A stretch of 64,000 nt of DNA from Pantoea sp050157905 (GTDB lineage Bacteria > Pseudomonadota > Gammaproteobacteria > Enterobacterales > Enterobacteriaceae): positions 3,472,001 through 3,536,000 of the forward strand of contig NZ_JBKIWZ010000001.1 of the NCBI RefSeq assembly GCF_050157905.1, given 5' to 3'. The position numbers and the translations under genes were made by a program. Shown piece after piece: positions 35,845 to 44,581 of the stretch. The notes beneath the pieces were generated by a model, which saw nothing but the letters and a program-made list of their open reading frames with translations, had not been told where the DNA came from and searched no databases. Position 1 is the first letter of the stretch; each line of letters starts with the position of its first letter.

Positions 35845-37935
35845 TTAGTTAAAGCGCGCGTCGCGATCGGAGGTCAGGTCATAGAGCTGGTACTTACGAC
35901 CCAGCATCTGACCGCCATCACGCGTCAGCGGCACCCAGTTCACCTGCGCACGTCCACGCGTCGGCGTGACGGTGAAGAGGTCCATCGGGATAGAGATATA
36001 GAAGCCTTTGGTGAAGTCACCTTCACCATACTCTTCAGACGACACATTGGTTTTGGTGGCATACACGCCGACCATCACGCCGCTGTCGAAGCGCTTCGAC
36101 ACATCGACCGTCACGCCTTTATCTTTCGCCAGATACTGACCGACGCTGGTCTTCACCAGTACATCCTGCATGAACCATGGACGCCAGTAAGCGGTCAGGT
36201 TGCCGGTGGCCGCTTTATAGCGGTTGAACTGCATCATGTTGTCCCAGTCACGCTGACGGACGTAGTTGGCATCCACACCCACCGCCCAGTTAGCATCGAC
36301 CGGACGGTAGAGCAGCTCACCGCCCACGCCGCCGTACATCGTCTCCAGATACCCGCCGTAGACCTGACCATAGAAGCCGTTACCGAGGTGGCCCATGTAG
36401 TTTGCCTGCAGATCGTTGACGTAAACGTTGTTCTCAACGTAGTCGCGGATATGGGTGCGCACGCGAGGCAGCGAGGAGTCAGCCGGAGCACCGTTGTAGT
36501 TGAACTTGTCATAGTTGTTGGCGAGGTTGCCAAACAGACTACCGCCCACCAGCAGGTGATCCGTCAGCCAGTAATCGACGTTGCCCATGACGCCGACCTG
36601 ATACATATAGAAGCTTTCCGGTCCGCCCACCGACTGATTCAGCACCGGTGACAGGCTGTAGTTCAGGCGATCTTTCCGGATGAACATTCCCTGTTCCGTG
36701 TTACCCGGATCGACCGGCTCTTTGCGAACCTGCTGCAGCGGCTGCTCATGACCCAGCGGATAACCTTCCAGCTCTTTACGCAGGCTGGCGACCTGCGTTT
36801 CCGTCGTCACCTGCGGCATGTTAAAGCGCGACTCAGTGACATTGATGGTGTCGATACCCTCAGGCAGGTGGTTCATGATGATGCGGTTAGCGCGATCAAC
36901 GCCTTCGCGGGTATCACGATACTTCGTCTGCTCGCCTGACACATAGAGCGTATGGCCCTGGGTCTGAATGCGCGGGCCATCCAGTCCGGCATTCTCTTTC
37001 AGCGCAACCAGCTGATCGCCCACTACTGTCGGTTCCAGCAGGGCCGGTTGGGGCTGCGGCTGATAGGCAGGCTTCGCGCTGTCGATGTGCGACTGACGCA
37101 AATCGTTAAAGTTCGTGCGGAACGTCACACCGAACATAAAGGTGTTACCGCGTTCGTAGCTGGCGTTGATGTCCGCCCAGTCGGTTACGCGATAAATCGC
37201 TCCGACGTTGAGCTTACTCCGCTGATCCAGCCGGCCCGCGAAGTCATTCTGGTAGTCGTTGCCCTCATATTCCATTTTAAGGCGCAGTGGCTGCCACGGC
37301 GTCTGATACTCCACGCCGCCAAAAAAGGCCGCTGGACCGTGGAACATCTGCGAACCGTTGATCGAGCCGGCTTCACCCACCCGTGGCCGCTGGCAGTAGC
37401 TGTCGCTGTAGGAACAGAAGGGGTTTTTCACCGTACCGCTGTTGCCGAGATAGCCCCAGCCCAGGCCCAGGGTAAAGTCGAATGGCCCCCAGGCTTTGGT
37501 CGCCACCAGATATTCGCTGTCGAACAGGCCGGTGCCGCCGAGATCGCGGGTGCCCACCGCCACTTCCGGCAGCCAGAACCCTTCCTGCCACAGGCGGAGT
37601 TTCAGGTCGAACGCTTTATCTTTATAGCTCTGGGTGCCGCTGAACTCTGATACCGCACTGTACTGGCGGGTCCGCACATCGGTATACCGCACGGTCGTCT
37701 CCAGCCACGGGAAGAGCTGCAGCGAGGCGGAGTAGTAACGATACTGGTCATTGTCGCGCGCATTGAGGCTGAACTCGCCCTCTCTGGCCATGCGGGCCGT
37801 CGGCACCTGCATCAGGCCCACGCCGCCAAAATCAGATTGTGACGGGCCCACCGGTGCGGGCCAGGTGTCCGCCTGCGCCTGACAGGCCGCCGCCACAGAA
37901 ACAGCCAACAGGCTGAAGAGATAACGTTTTTTCAT
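35845..37935 (-). CDS. yjbH: outer-membrane exopolysaccharide protein YjbH
   Basis: A 696-residue protein (E. coli 698) of the YjbH/GfcD family, predicted outer-membrane beta-barrels for exopolysaccharide export. A Sec signal peptide spans about residues 1-22 (ends AQA). The N-terminal part has the GGVGLMQVPTARMAREGEF block typical of the family, and the C-terminal half is rich in alternating aromatic barrel strands. Its start codon shares one base with the yjbG stop. Last gene of the yjbEFGH operon. Confidence 0.95.
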   Translation of the reverse strand: MKKRYLFSLLAVSVAAACQAQADTWPAPVGPSQSDFGGVGLMQVPTARMAREGEFSLNARDNDQYRYYSASLQLFPWLETTVRYTDVRTRQYSAVSEFSGTQSYKDKAFDLKLRLWQEGFWLPEVAVGTRDLGGTGLFDSEYLVATKAWGPFDFTLGLGWGYLGNSGTVKNPFCSYSDSYCQRPRVGEAGSINGSQMFHGPAAFFGGVEYQTPWQPLRLKMEYEGNDYQNDFAGRLDQRSKLNVGAIYRVTDWADINASYERGNTFMFGVTFRTNFNDLRQSHIDSAKPAYQPQPQPALLEPTVVGDQLVALKENAGLDGPRIQTQGHTLYVSGEQTKYRDTREGVDRANRIIMNHLPEGIDTINVTESRFNMPQVTTETQVASLRKELEGYPLGHEQPLQQVRKEPVDPGNTEQGMFIRKDRLNYSLSPVLNQSVGGPESFYMYQVGVMGNVDYWLTDHLLVGGSLFGNLANNYDKFNYNGAPADSSLPRVRTHIRDYVENNVYVNDLQANYMGHLGNGFYGQVYGGYLETMYGGVGGELLYRPVDANWAVGVDANYVRQRDWDNMMQFNRYKAATGNLTAYWRPWFMQDVLVKTSVGQYLAKDKGVTVDVSKRFDSGVMVGVYATKTNVSSEEYGEGDFTKGFYISIPMDLFTVTPTRGRAQVNWVPLTRDGGQMLGRKYQLYDLTSDRDARFN

Positions 37936-38678
37936 CAGTCTGGTATCCGGTGAGTCAGTACGGAGAGGATGCGGTCATTAAGATCGTCGCTGCTGCCTGG
38001 CAGGCTCCATGAGGAGAAGCCGAGCCAGATCACGCTGCCGGGTTCCACTTCCGCATGACGATGATTCCAGTACGCGACGGGCACCTGCTGTGTGGCCCCT
38101 GACGGCGCAATCACCGTAACAAAATTGCGTTCTGCGCCGGACAGGGCGTCATGCCCCTCCAGATAGTCGCGTACCGACTTGCCCGGCTGCCAGCTCACTT
38201 TGCCTGCGCCACGCAGTGCGCCGAGCAGCAGCACGGTGTCGGACGGGGCCTGCAGCCAGAGGTCGTAGCTGCCTTCGAGCCGGCGATTGTCTGCCGGATG
38301 CAGACGGATCCAGTCCGGATCGAGCGAGGTGAACTGACGCCCTGTGACCCTGATGGCGCTGAGCTGGCGGATCACCTCATCGAGGGTCGCGGCCCGCTCG
38401 CCACTGCTGTCACTGCGCCAGGCACGTAATGCGCCCAGCGTCTGCTGATAGTGCTGTTGTGCAACGGCGGTGGCACCGCGCTCGGCAATAAACGTGCTGC
38501 GCCAGTCCGTATTCGCCTGCAGCGGTGGCAGTGTCACCAGCTGTGAGAGATCGGCGACCTGACTCAGTTCAGCCTGACCCCCATTGTGTGGTGCATGGAC
38601 AGTAACCTGCGCAGCGGCCTGCGCGCCTGCAGTGCTGAACAGGCTCAGCCCGGCCAGCAAAAAAGTGATTTTTTTCAT
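37935..38678 (-). CDS. yjbG: capsule/exopolysaccharide protein YjbG (GfcC family)
   Basis: A 247-residue periplasmic protein (E. coli 245) of the GfcC family. The signal peptide ends about residue 22 (AGAQAAA). The C-terminal part contains the beta-grasp-like region with NFVTVIAPSGATQQVPVAYWN. Its ATG overlaps the yjbF stop by four bases (ATGA), showing translational coupling. GfcC proteins work with an outer-membrane lipoprotein and barrel partner in polysaccharide secretion. Confidence 0.94.
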   Translation of the reverse strand: MKKITFLLAGLSLFSTAGAQAAAQVTVHAPHNGGQAELSQVADLSQLVTLPPLQANTDWRSTFIAERGATAVAQQHYQQTLGALRAWRSDSSGERAATLDEVIRQLSAIRVTGRQFTSLDPDWIRLHPADNRRLEGSYDLWLQAPSDTVLLLGALRGAGKVSWQPGKSVRDYLEGHDALSGAERNFVTVIAPSGATQQVPVAYWNHRHAEVEPGSVIWLGFSSWSLPGSSDDLNDRILSVLTHRIPD

Positions 38679-39322
38679 GATTTCGCCGGCTTCAGAATGG
38701 TGGTTTCAACAGGGAAGGCATCGGCCGCCAGCATCTGATGGGCCTGCACCACATCGCCGCTGCTGTTATCGATCCAGAATGTGTTTTCCCACTCGCGATG
38801 CAGGCTGTCGATGCTCACCTGCTCATGCCAGACACGGCAGGGAATACGGTTGCCCGCGACCGTCAGCACCTCGTCGGTGCCGCGCTGGAAGGTTGAACGC
38901 ACGGTCGCGCCGCGAACCTTGCCCTGTTCAGTCCATTGCACGATGCGGGTCCAGCCTGCGCCATTGCTGAAGTGCAGTGCGTCTGCCAGCGGATCCTGTT
39001 GCAGATTGCTGACGCTCAGCAGGTTATCGGTCAGGCCCAGGGTTTTCACCAGACGGCCATGCTGTGTCACCAGCATCGCCTGATCCTGCGTTACCCATTT
39101 CTGTTGACCCTGCTCGTTGTAACCCAGCACCACAAAAATGCGCGGGCCGTTGTTCAGACGAGCGTAAAGACTGGCATAGGGGAGATGACTGACCTGTTGA
39201 TCGGTGACGGTGACGTCGTCCGGACCGTTAACCGCCAGCAGCAACGTCTGTTCAAGACCTTTTTGCGTTTGTGTACAGGCCTGCAGCAGCAGGCAAGCGA
39301 GCAGCAGAGGAAGTTGGCGCAC
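38675..39322 (-). CDS. yjbF: exopolysaccharide lipoprotein YjbF (GfcB family)
   Basis: A predicted outer-membrane lipoprotein of 215 residues (E. coli 212). I chose a GTG at 39322: AGGGA lies 7 bases upstream and the product begins directly with a lipoprotein signal (PLLLACLLLQAC, lipidated Cys16). An ATG at 39343 would add 7 residues but has no ribosome-binding site. The DUF2886/GfcB-type body includes TWIRIVQW-like and ENTFWIDNSSGDVVQAHQM blocks. It follows the strong hairpin that separates it from yjbE. Confidence 0.88.
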   Translation of the reverse strand: MRQLPLLLACLLLQACTQTQKGLEQTLLLAVNGPDDVTVTDQQVSHLPYASLYARLNNGPRIFVVLGYNEQGQQKWVTQDQAMLVTQHGRLVKTLGLTDNLLSVSNLQQDPLADALHFSNGAGWTRIVQWTEQGKVRGATVRSTFQRGTDEVLTVAGNRIPCRVWHEQVSIDSLHREWENTFWIDNSSGDVVQAHQMLAADAFPVETTILKPAKS

Positions 39323-39355
39323 TGTGTGTCCCTGATAAGTCATGCCAAAGTAAAA

Positions 39356-39379
39356 ATAACCACACAGATGTGTGGTTAT
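39356..39379. other. perfect inverted repeat in the yjbE-yjbF spacer
   Basis: ATAACCACACA and TGTGTGGTTAT form a perfect 11-base-pair stem with a 2-base centre. On the minus strand it lies between yjbE and yjbF and is followed by T-rich sequence (TTATTTTTA), so it could partly terminate after yjbE and let less transcript into yjbFGH. Confidence 0.7.
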
Positions 39380-39509
39380 GTTTAAAAGTGCTCTGCCCGT
39401 CAGCGCTGACAACAGTACGGAAGACTACGTTGCGCCGCTGAACTACCGGTGGGTGTTCAGCCTTGCTCGTGGGTCACCGGACTGCCATCAGACATCTGCC
39501 GGTCAGCCA

Positions 39510-39767
39510 TCAACGAGTGGTGCTCGTCGTGGTTGTGGTTGTTGTACCGGTATTCGCACCGTCACCACCGCCAGAAGCGGCAATGCCGAGCCCGACCAGC
39601 GCGCCCAGTGCGCCGATACCCACAGCGGTGGACGTGCCGGACGAGATTGCTCCCGCCTGCGCGCCTGCTGCAGTACCCGCTTCAACCGCTTCCTGCGGCG
39701 CAGCATAAGCGCCGGAGGAGACAGCAACGAGGATCAGGGCTGCACCGGCAACCAGAGTTTTTTTCAT
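39510..39767 (-). CDS. yjbE: small secreted Gly/Thr-rich protein YjbE
   Basis: An 85-residue protein (E. coli 80). The ATG at 39767 has AGGAAA 9 bases upstream. A signal peptide ends about residue 22 (AYA). The mature part is alanine/glycine-rich with an AVGIGALGALVGLGIA hydrophobic stretch, a GGGDG turn and a tail of threonines. First gene of yjbEFGH, an operon whose overexpression changes exopolysaccharide production in E. coli. The Thr tract may be length-variable. Confidence 0.92.
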   Translation of the reverse strand: MKKTLVAGAALILVAVSSGAYAAPQEAVEAGTAAGAQAGAISSGTSTAVGIGALGALVGLGIAASGGGDGANTGTTTTTTTSTTR

Positions 39768-40070
39768 AACAACGTTTCCTGCATTGAGTGAATGAAGGAT
39801 TGCTGACCGGCAACACGAATGATGCAGATAATCTGCTCTTCGTGTGACGGACAGGCCCATTGCGGGCGCGTTCATTATAGGGCAACAAAATATCAGAGTT
39901 CAGTGCCATAAAAACCAGGGCAAAAAGCGGCATGATGACGTGATTTAATGAGCTGTATTGGCGATAACTGCTCTTTATATAGGACGGGTTCAGAAGGATA
40001 CCCGATATTCCGCTGCCTGCTACGCTGTTGCAAAGCGTAATCTTCTTTTTTATTTATATCTGGTACGGAA

Positions 40071-40084
40071 TAAGAATAATCAGA
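40071..40084. promoter_or_regulatory. putative RcsAB box of yjbEFGH
   Basis: TAAGAATAATCAGA matches the RcsAB consensus TRVGAAWAWTSYGV at 13 of 14 positions. It is about 300 bases upstream of the yjbE start. The E. coli operon is known to respond to the Rcs phosphorelay, so the location makes sense. Confidence 0.6.
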
Positions 40085-40285
40085 ATTTACTCAAAATAGC
40101 TGAAATTAAATCCGCTTAATAATCAAAAGGTAATATGCGGAGTGGGGTAATTTCAGGGCCAGTTTAAACTGAATAACTGGCAGGTTTATCGCTTCAGGAT
40201 CAGAATTACCTCAGGCTGTTTTAAGACTTTTCCCGTCTTCTTTCTCACCGGTAAAAGAATAACTGGCTCGTTACGCGGTAAAAAC

Positions 40286-40315
40286 AGAAAAAAAAGGGCA
40301 GCACAGTCGCTGCCC
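40286..40315 (-). terminator. pgi terminator
   Basis: On the minus strand GGGCAGC (40315-40309) and GCTGCCC (40302-40296) form a 7-base-pair stem followed by eight T, 18 bases beyond the pgi stop. Confidence 0.92.
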
Positions 40316-40332
40316 TGTTTATTTGTCGCCAG

Positions 40333-41979
40333 TTAACGCCAGGACTTATAGCGGTTAATTAAGGCATTGGTGGAGCTGTCGTGCGAGGTAATGTCGTCGT
40401 CGTTTTCCAGTTCCGGCAGAATGCGGTTTGCCAGCTGCTTACCTAATTCCACACCCCACTGATCGAAGGTAAAGATATTCAGGATAGCGCCCTGAGTGAA
40501 GATTTTGTGCTCATACAGGGCAATCAGTGCGCCCAGGCTGTAAGGCGTAATCTCACGCAGCAGAATGGAGTTGGTCGGACGGTTACCCTCAAATACCTTG
40601 AACGGCACGATATGGGCCACAGATTCAGCAGACTTACCGGCATCGGTAAACTCTTTTTCTACCACGTCGCGTGACTTACCAAACGCCAGCGCCTCAGTCT
40701 GGGCAAAGAAGTTTGAGAGCAGTTTCGGATGGTGATCCGCAAGCGCATTGTGGGTAATGGCTGGCGCAATGAAGTCACACGGAATCAGCTTGGTGCCCTG
40801 ATGGATCAGCTGATAGAAAGCATGCTGACCGTTGGTGCCCGGTTCGCCCCAGATGATAGGGCCGGTCTGATAATCCACCGGATGGCCGTCGCGATCCACA
40901 TACTTGCCATTCGACTCCATATTGCCCTGCTGGAAATAGGCAGCAAAGCGATGCATGTACTGGTCGTAAGGCAGAATGGCTTCGGTTTCGGCACCGAAGA
41001 AGTTGTTGTACCAGATGCCAATCAGTGCCAGCAGGATCGGCAGGTTCTGTTCCGCCGGGGCAGAGGCGAAGTGCTGGTCCATGGCGTGTGCGCCGCTCAG
41101 CAACTGCTCGAAGTTGTCGAAACCGATGGACAGGATGATCGACAAACCGATGGCTGACCAGAGTGAATAGCGGCCGCCGACCCAGTCCCAGAATTCAAAC
41201 ATATTGTTAGTGTCGATACCAAATTCACCCACCGCTTTGGCGTTGGTCGACAAAGCCGCGAAGTGTTTCGCAACGTGCTGCTGATCACCGGCTGTCTTCA
41301 GGAACCAGTCGCGCGCGCTGTGGGCGTTGGTCATGGTTTCCTGCGTGGTGAAGGTCTTTGAGGCCACCAGGAACAGCGTGGTTTCCGGGCTGAGATCTTT
41401 CAGCGTTTCGGCGATGTGGGTGCCGTCAACGTTGGAGACAAAATGCATGTTCAGATGGTTTTTGTACGGGCGCAGCGCTTCCGTCACCATAAACGGTCCC
41501 AGATCGGAGCCGCCGATACCGATATTCACCACGTCGGTGATTGGCTTGCCGGTATAGCCTTTCCACTCGCCGCTGATGATGCGTTCAGAGAAGGCTTTCA
41601 TCTTCTCCAGCACCGCATTGACTTCTGGCATCACATCCTTGCCATCCACCAGAATCGGCGTGTTGCTCCGGTTGCGCAGGGCGACGTGCAGCACCGCACG
41701 ATCTTCGGTGCGGTTAATTTTCTCGCCCGAAAACATCGCGTGAATGGCACTGCTCAGATCGGTCTCTCTGGCCAGCGCCTGTAGCTTATCGAGGGTTTCC
41801 TGGGTGATGCGGTTTTTGGAGAAATCCACCAGCATCTGATCATCAAAGGTGGCAGAGAATTTGGCAAAACGATCGGCATCCTGGGCAAACAGGTCGGCAA
41901 TTTCCACCGATTTCATCTGCTCAAAATGCTGTTGCAGCGCTGTCCAGGCTGCGGTTTGTGTCGGATTGATATTTTTCAT
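40333..41979 (-). CDS. pgi: glucose-6-phosphate isomerase
   Basis: Interconverts glucose 6-phosphate and fructose 6-phosphate. The 548 residues (E. coli 549) carry the PGI signatures VNIGIGGSDLGP, FDQWGVELGK with the catalytic lysine, and GEPGTNGQHAFYQLIHQG with the catalytic histidine. I used the ATG at 41979 (MKNINPTQTAAW) with AAGAG 7 bases upstream; an in-frame start 11 codons earlier has no support. Confidence 0.98.
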   Translation of the reverse strand: MKNINPTQTAAWTALQQHFEQMKSVEIADLFAQDADRFAKFSATFDDQMLVDFSKNRITQETLDKLQALARETDLSSAIHAMFSGEKINRTEDRAVLHVALRNRSNTPILVDGKDVMPEVNAVLEKMKAFSERIISGEWKGYTGKPITDVVNIGIGGSDLGPFMVTEALRPYKNHLNMHFVSNVDGTHIAETLKDLSPETTLFLVASKTFTTQETMTNAHSARDWFLKTAGDQQHVAKHFAALSTNAKAVGEFGIDTNNMFEFWDWVGGRYSLWSAIGLSIILSIGFDNFEQLLSGAHAMDQHFASAPAEQNLPILLALIGIWYNNFFGAETEAILPYDQYMHRFAAYFQQGNMESNGKYVDRDGHPVDYQTGPIIWGEPGTNGQHAFYQLIHQGTKLIPCDFIAPAITHNALADHHPKLLSNFFAQTEALAFGKSRDVVEKEFTDAGKSAESVAHIVPFKVFEGNRPTNSILLREITPYSLGALIALYEHKIFTQGAILNIFTFDQWGVELGKQLANRILPELENDDDITSHDSSTNALINRYKSWR

Positions 41980-42060
41980 GGCAACACTCTTGTTGATATT
42001 AAGAACCGTCATTCCATCGGGGGCAGATCCTGCCCGTTTAGCGTTTCAGTATGACCACAG

Positions 42061-42089
42061 TTGTAACTGAAAGGGAAAAATTTTGTCAG
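42061..42089 (-). promoter_or_regulatory. putative pgi promoter
   Basis: On the minus strand CTGACA (42089-42084) and TTACAA (42066-42061) lie 17 bases apart, about 80 bases upstream of the pgi start. The -10 match is modest. Confidence 0.4.
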
Positions 42090-42316
42090 TGCCCGGCGGG
42101 CTGGTGCACGCCACACCGGCTGCTTATCGCCAGCATTGCGTGGCGCGAAGCACCCGTGCGGCGCCGATTCATCTCGCGGCAAAGTGTGCCGCAGAAGCCG
42201 GTGAAAAACGTTGTGCGTTATCAGGGATTGCTGCACAGGCTGAACCCATTAAGCACTGTAGCCGCTGCGCCACAGGCTGATTTGTTTTCTGATGCGGCAA
42301 TCGGGCCTTACTGACA

Positions 42317-42345
42317 TTGACAGCAGGGCCAGAAAAGGCTAGATC
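42317..42345 (+). promoter_or_regulatory. lysC promoter
   Basis: TTGACA (42317-42322) and TAGATC (42340-42345) have ideal 17-base spacing. Transcription would begin near 42352, at the first base-paired segment of the riboswitch. The 227 bases between this and the pgi promoter hold no gene I can support. Confidence 0.75.
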
Positions 42346-42349
42346 TATG

Positions 42350-42565
42350 CGCCTACTTGCGCACCTGTGCGCAAGCCAGAAGAGGCGCGTCGCCCAGGCA
42401 GTGTGTTGGAGGAACCGTATCCGGTGAAAACACATGATGGGGAGCGACGCCGAGGTGGTTCAACACGCGGTGTGTTGTCTGTCGGCTACAGGGGCTGAAT
42501 CCTCTGGGTTGTCACCAGAAACGTCTGCAGTCGACGTTTCGCAAGGTGGGGCGCTTCTGGGTGAC
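42350..42565 (+). promoter_or_regulatory. lysine riboswitch (L box) of lysC
   Basis: The leader contains the conserved L-box segments GCCAGAAGAGGCGCG, GTTGGAGGAACC, GACGCCGAGG, CTACAGGGGCTGAATC, TGGGTTGTCACCAGAA and CTTCTGGGTGAC, in the E. coli order and spacing. About 110 bases separate it from the lysC start, including the expression platform. Lysine binding should lower lysC expression. Confidence 0.95.
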
Positions 42566-42677
42566 TCGTCTATCCGATCTGGTCTGCCCGTTTCTGCTCT
42601 TTCCTTGTGCCTGGCTGAAAGAATGTTTCTCGACCCTTTCTGCGGCGAGAACAAGATAACCTGACACGAGGTCCTAC

Positions 42678-44030
42678 ATGTCTCAAACTCTGATTGTGGC
42701 AAAATTCGGCGGCACCAGCGTGGCCGATTTTGAAGCGATGAACCGCAGTGCCGATGTCGTCCTGCAGGATGCGAATACGCGTCTGGTCGTGCTTTCCGCC
42801 TCCGCGGGCATTACCAATCTGCTGGTGGCGCTGGCGGAAGGGCAGCCAGCTGCCCAGCGCGCGGTGCTCCTTGAGGATATCCGCCGCATCCAGTACGCCA
42901 TCGTCGACCGTCTGCAGCGTCCGGCTGTCATCCGTGATGAAATCGACCGGATGATCGACAATATCAGCATGCTTTCCGAAGCCGCTTCGCTGGCTAACTC
43001 ACATGCCCTGACCGATGAACTGGTCAGCCACGGCGAGCTGATGTCTACGCTGCTGTTTGTGGAAATTCTGCGTGAACGTCAGGTGAACGCCGAGTGGTTT
43101 GATGTCCGCAAAGTGATGCGAACAGATGACCACTTTGGCCGCGCCGCGCCGGATGTCGCGGTGCTGGCGGAGCAGGCGACGGCACAGTTGCAGCCTCGCA
43201 TCACAGAGGCGCTGGTCGTGACACAGGGCTTTATCGGCAGCGAAAGTGAAGGGCGCACCACGACCTTAGGACGTGGCGGCAGTGATTACACAGCGGCGCT
43301 GCTGGGTGAAGCCCTCAACGCGGCGCGGGTGGATATCTGGACCGATGTGCCGGGGATTTATACAACCGATCCGCGCGTGGTGCCGACGGCAAAACGCATC
43401 GATGAGATCACGTTCGAAGAAGCGGCCGAAATGGCGACCTTCGGGGCGAAAGTGCTGCATCCGGCAACGCTGCTGCCCGCCGTACGTCGCGGCATTCCGG
43501 TCTTTGTCGGTTCCAGCAAGGACCCGGCAGCGGGCGGCACCCGCGTCTGCAATGAAACCCGCAACCCGCCGCTGTTCCGGGCACTGGCGCTGCGCCGCAA
43601 GCAGACGCTGCTCACGCTGCACAGCCTGAATATGCTGCACACGTTTGGCTTCCTCGCCGAACTCTTCGCGATTCTGGCGCGTCACAACGTCTCTGTTGAT
43701 CTCATCACCACCTCCGAAGTGAGCGTGGCGCTGACCCTGGATACCACCGGATCCACCTCGACCAGTGGCAGCCTGCTGACCCAGGCGCTGCTGACTGAAC
43801 TCTCGTCGCTGTGCCGGGTTGAAGTGGAAGAAGATCTGGCGCTGGTGGCGATTATCGGTAACCAGCTGTCAAAAGCCTGCGGCGTCGGCAAAGAGGTGTT
43901 TGGGGTGCTCGACCCCTTCAATCTGCGGATGATCTGCTACGGTGCCAGCAGCTACAACCTCTGCTTCCTGGTGCCCGGCAACGACGCTGAAAGCGTGGTA
44001 CGGACGCTGCATCACAATCTGTTCGAGTAA
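42678..44030 (+). CDS. lysC: lysine-sensitive aspartokinase III
   Basis: Phosphorylates aspartate at the head of the lysine/threonine/methionine pathway and is inhibited by lysine. The 450 residues (E. coli 449) have the kinase signature VAKFGGTSVADFEAM at the N-terminus, the GRGGSDYTAALL motif, and two C-terminal ACT domains (about 310-450). GAGG lies 6 bases before the ATG. Expression is set by the lysine riboswitch. Confidence 0.98.
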   Translation: MSQTLIVAKFGGTSVADFEAMNRSADVVLQDANTRLVVLSASAGITNLLVALAEGQPAAQRAVLLEDIRRIQYAIVDRLQRPAVIRDEIDRMIDNISMLSEAASLANSHALTDELVSHGELMSTLLFVEILRERQVNAEWFDVRKVMRTDDHFGRAAPDVAVLAEQATAQLQPRITEALVVTQGFIGSESEGRTTTLGRGGSDYTAALLGEALNAARVDIWTDVPGIYTTDPRVVPTAKRIDEITFEEAAEMATFGAKVLHPATLLPAVRRGIPVFVGSSKDPAAGGTRVCNETRNPPLFRALALRRKQTLLTLHSLNMLHTFGFLAELFAILARHNVSVDLITTSEVSVALTLDTTGSTSTSGSLLTQALLTELSSLCRVEVEEDLALVAIIGNQLSKACGVGKEVFGVLDPFNLRMICYGASSYNLCFLVPGNDAESVVRTLHHNLFE

Positions 44031-44581
44031 GTCCTTTGTTCTCAGGCCGCCTTCACGCGGCCTGAGAACCTGACTGAACGGGCCGCTTCTGGACGGGCAT
44101 TTAGCGTTAGGTGTCCTGCGCATGTAATCGATCGTTACTGTATCTTTTCCTCATCAGAGGGCAATGCTCGCATTCGTGCATCTGCGTCGCACCCGTCACT
44201 GAACTGATTTATTTCACGACAGTGAATATCAGATAACCCGGGGCGGCGGGCGGTTGCAGGCGTAGCTTTCTGCTCACAGCTTTTCGGGAGCGGGACATCA
44301 GCTTCGCGGATGGGGCACACGCTCAGCTGTGGATGCTCTGGTGAATATCCGTTGCTGGTGGTGCGATCTTCCACGGTTAATCGGTAAAAGCAGCGTAATT
44401 TCGTCAATATTCTGTGGATCGGCAGCAGTCGATCCCTATTTTACCGCCTTCTTCTCTCTTCGCCTTACGTCCCGATCATGAGATGTTATGATTCCGCCCT
44501 CGTCACGGCAGTCGTTCCTGCATGACGTATCGCTAAGGCAACTCTGCATAAAACATAACATTCTTATAAGGAAGTCTGGCT
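44031..44581. other. 551-base lysC-panS spacer without a convincing gene
   Basis: It starts with a perfect 13-base-pair hairpin, GTTCTCAGGCCGC (44038-44050) and GCGGCCTGAGAAC (44057-44069), probably the lysC 3' end although no T-run follows. A minus-strand frame of 90 codons (44135-44407) has no domain or ribosome-binding site I recognise. TTACGT (44465-44470) and TATGAT (44487-44492), 16 bases apart, could be the panS promoter. A leader RNA or small RNA cannot be excluded. Confidence 0.5.

Larger units (their letters stand above)
39768..40332. other. gene-free yjbE upstream region
   Basis: 565 bases between yjbE and the pgi stop, unusually A/T-rich from about 40020 to 40290. It holds the RcsAB-like box at 40071-40084 and the pgi terminator at 40286-40315. 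CCTATATAAAG on the minus strand (about 39976-39986) could be a -10 region for yjbE, without a convincing -35. No protein-coding frame is supported. Confidence 0.6.

Noticed and set aside
42083..42280. 65-codon plus-strand frame between pgi and lysC, Cys-rich at the end
   Set aside because: No convincing ribosome-binding site or domain, and it overlaps the probable pgi promoter. I could not separate it from chance.
44135..44407. 90-codon minus-strand frame in the lysC-panS spacer
   Set aside because: No ribosome-binding site, no domain, mixed composition. Noted only as part of the unexplained spacer.
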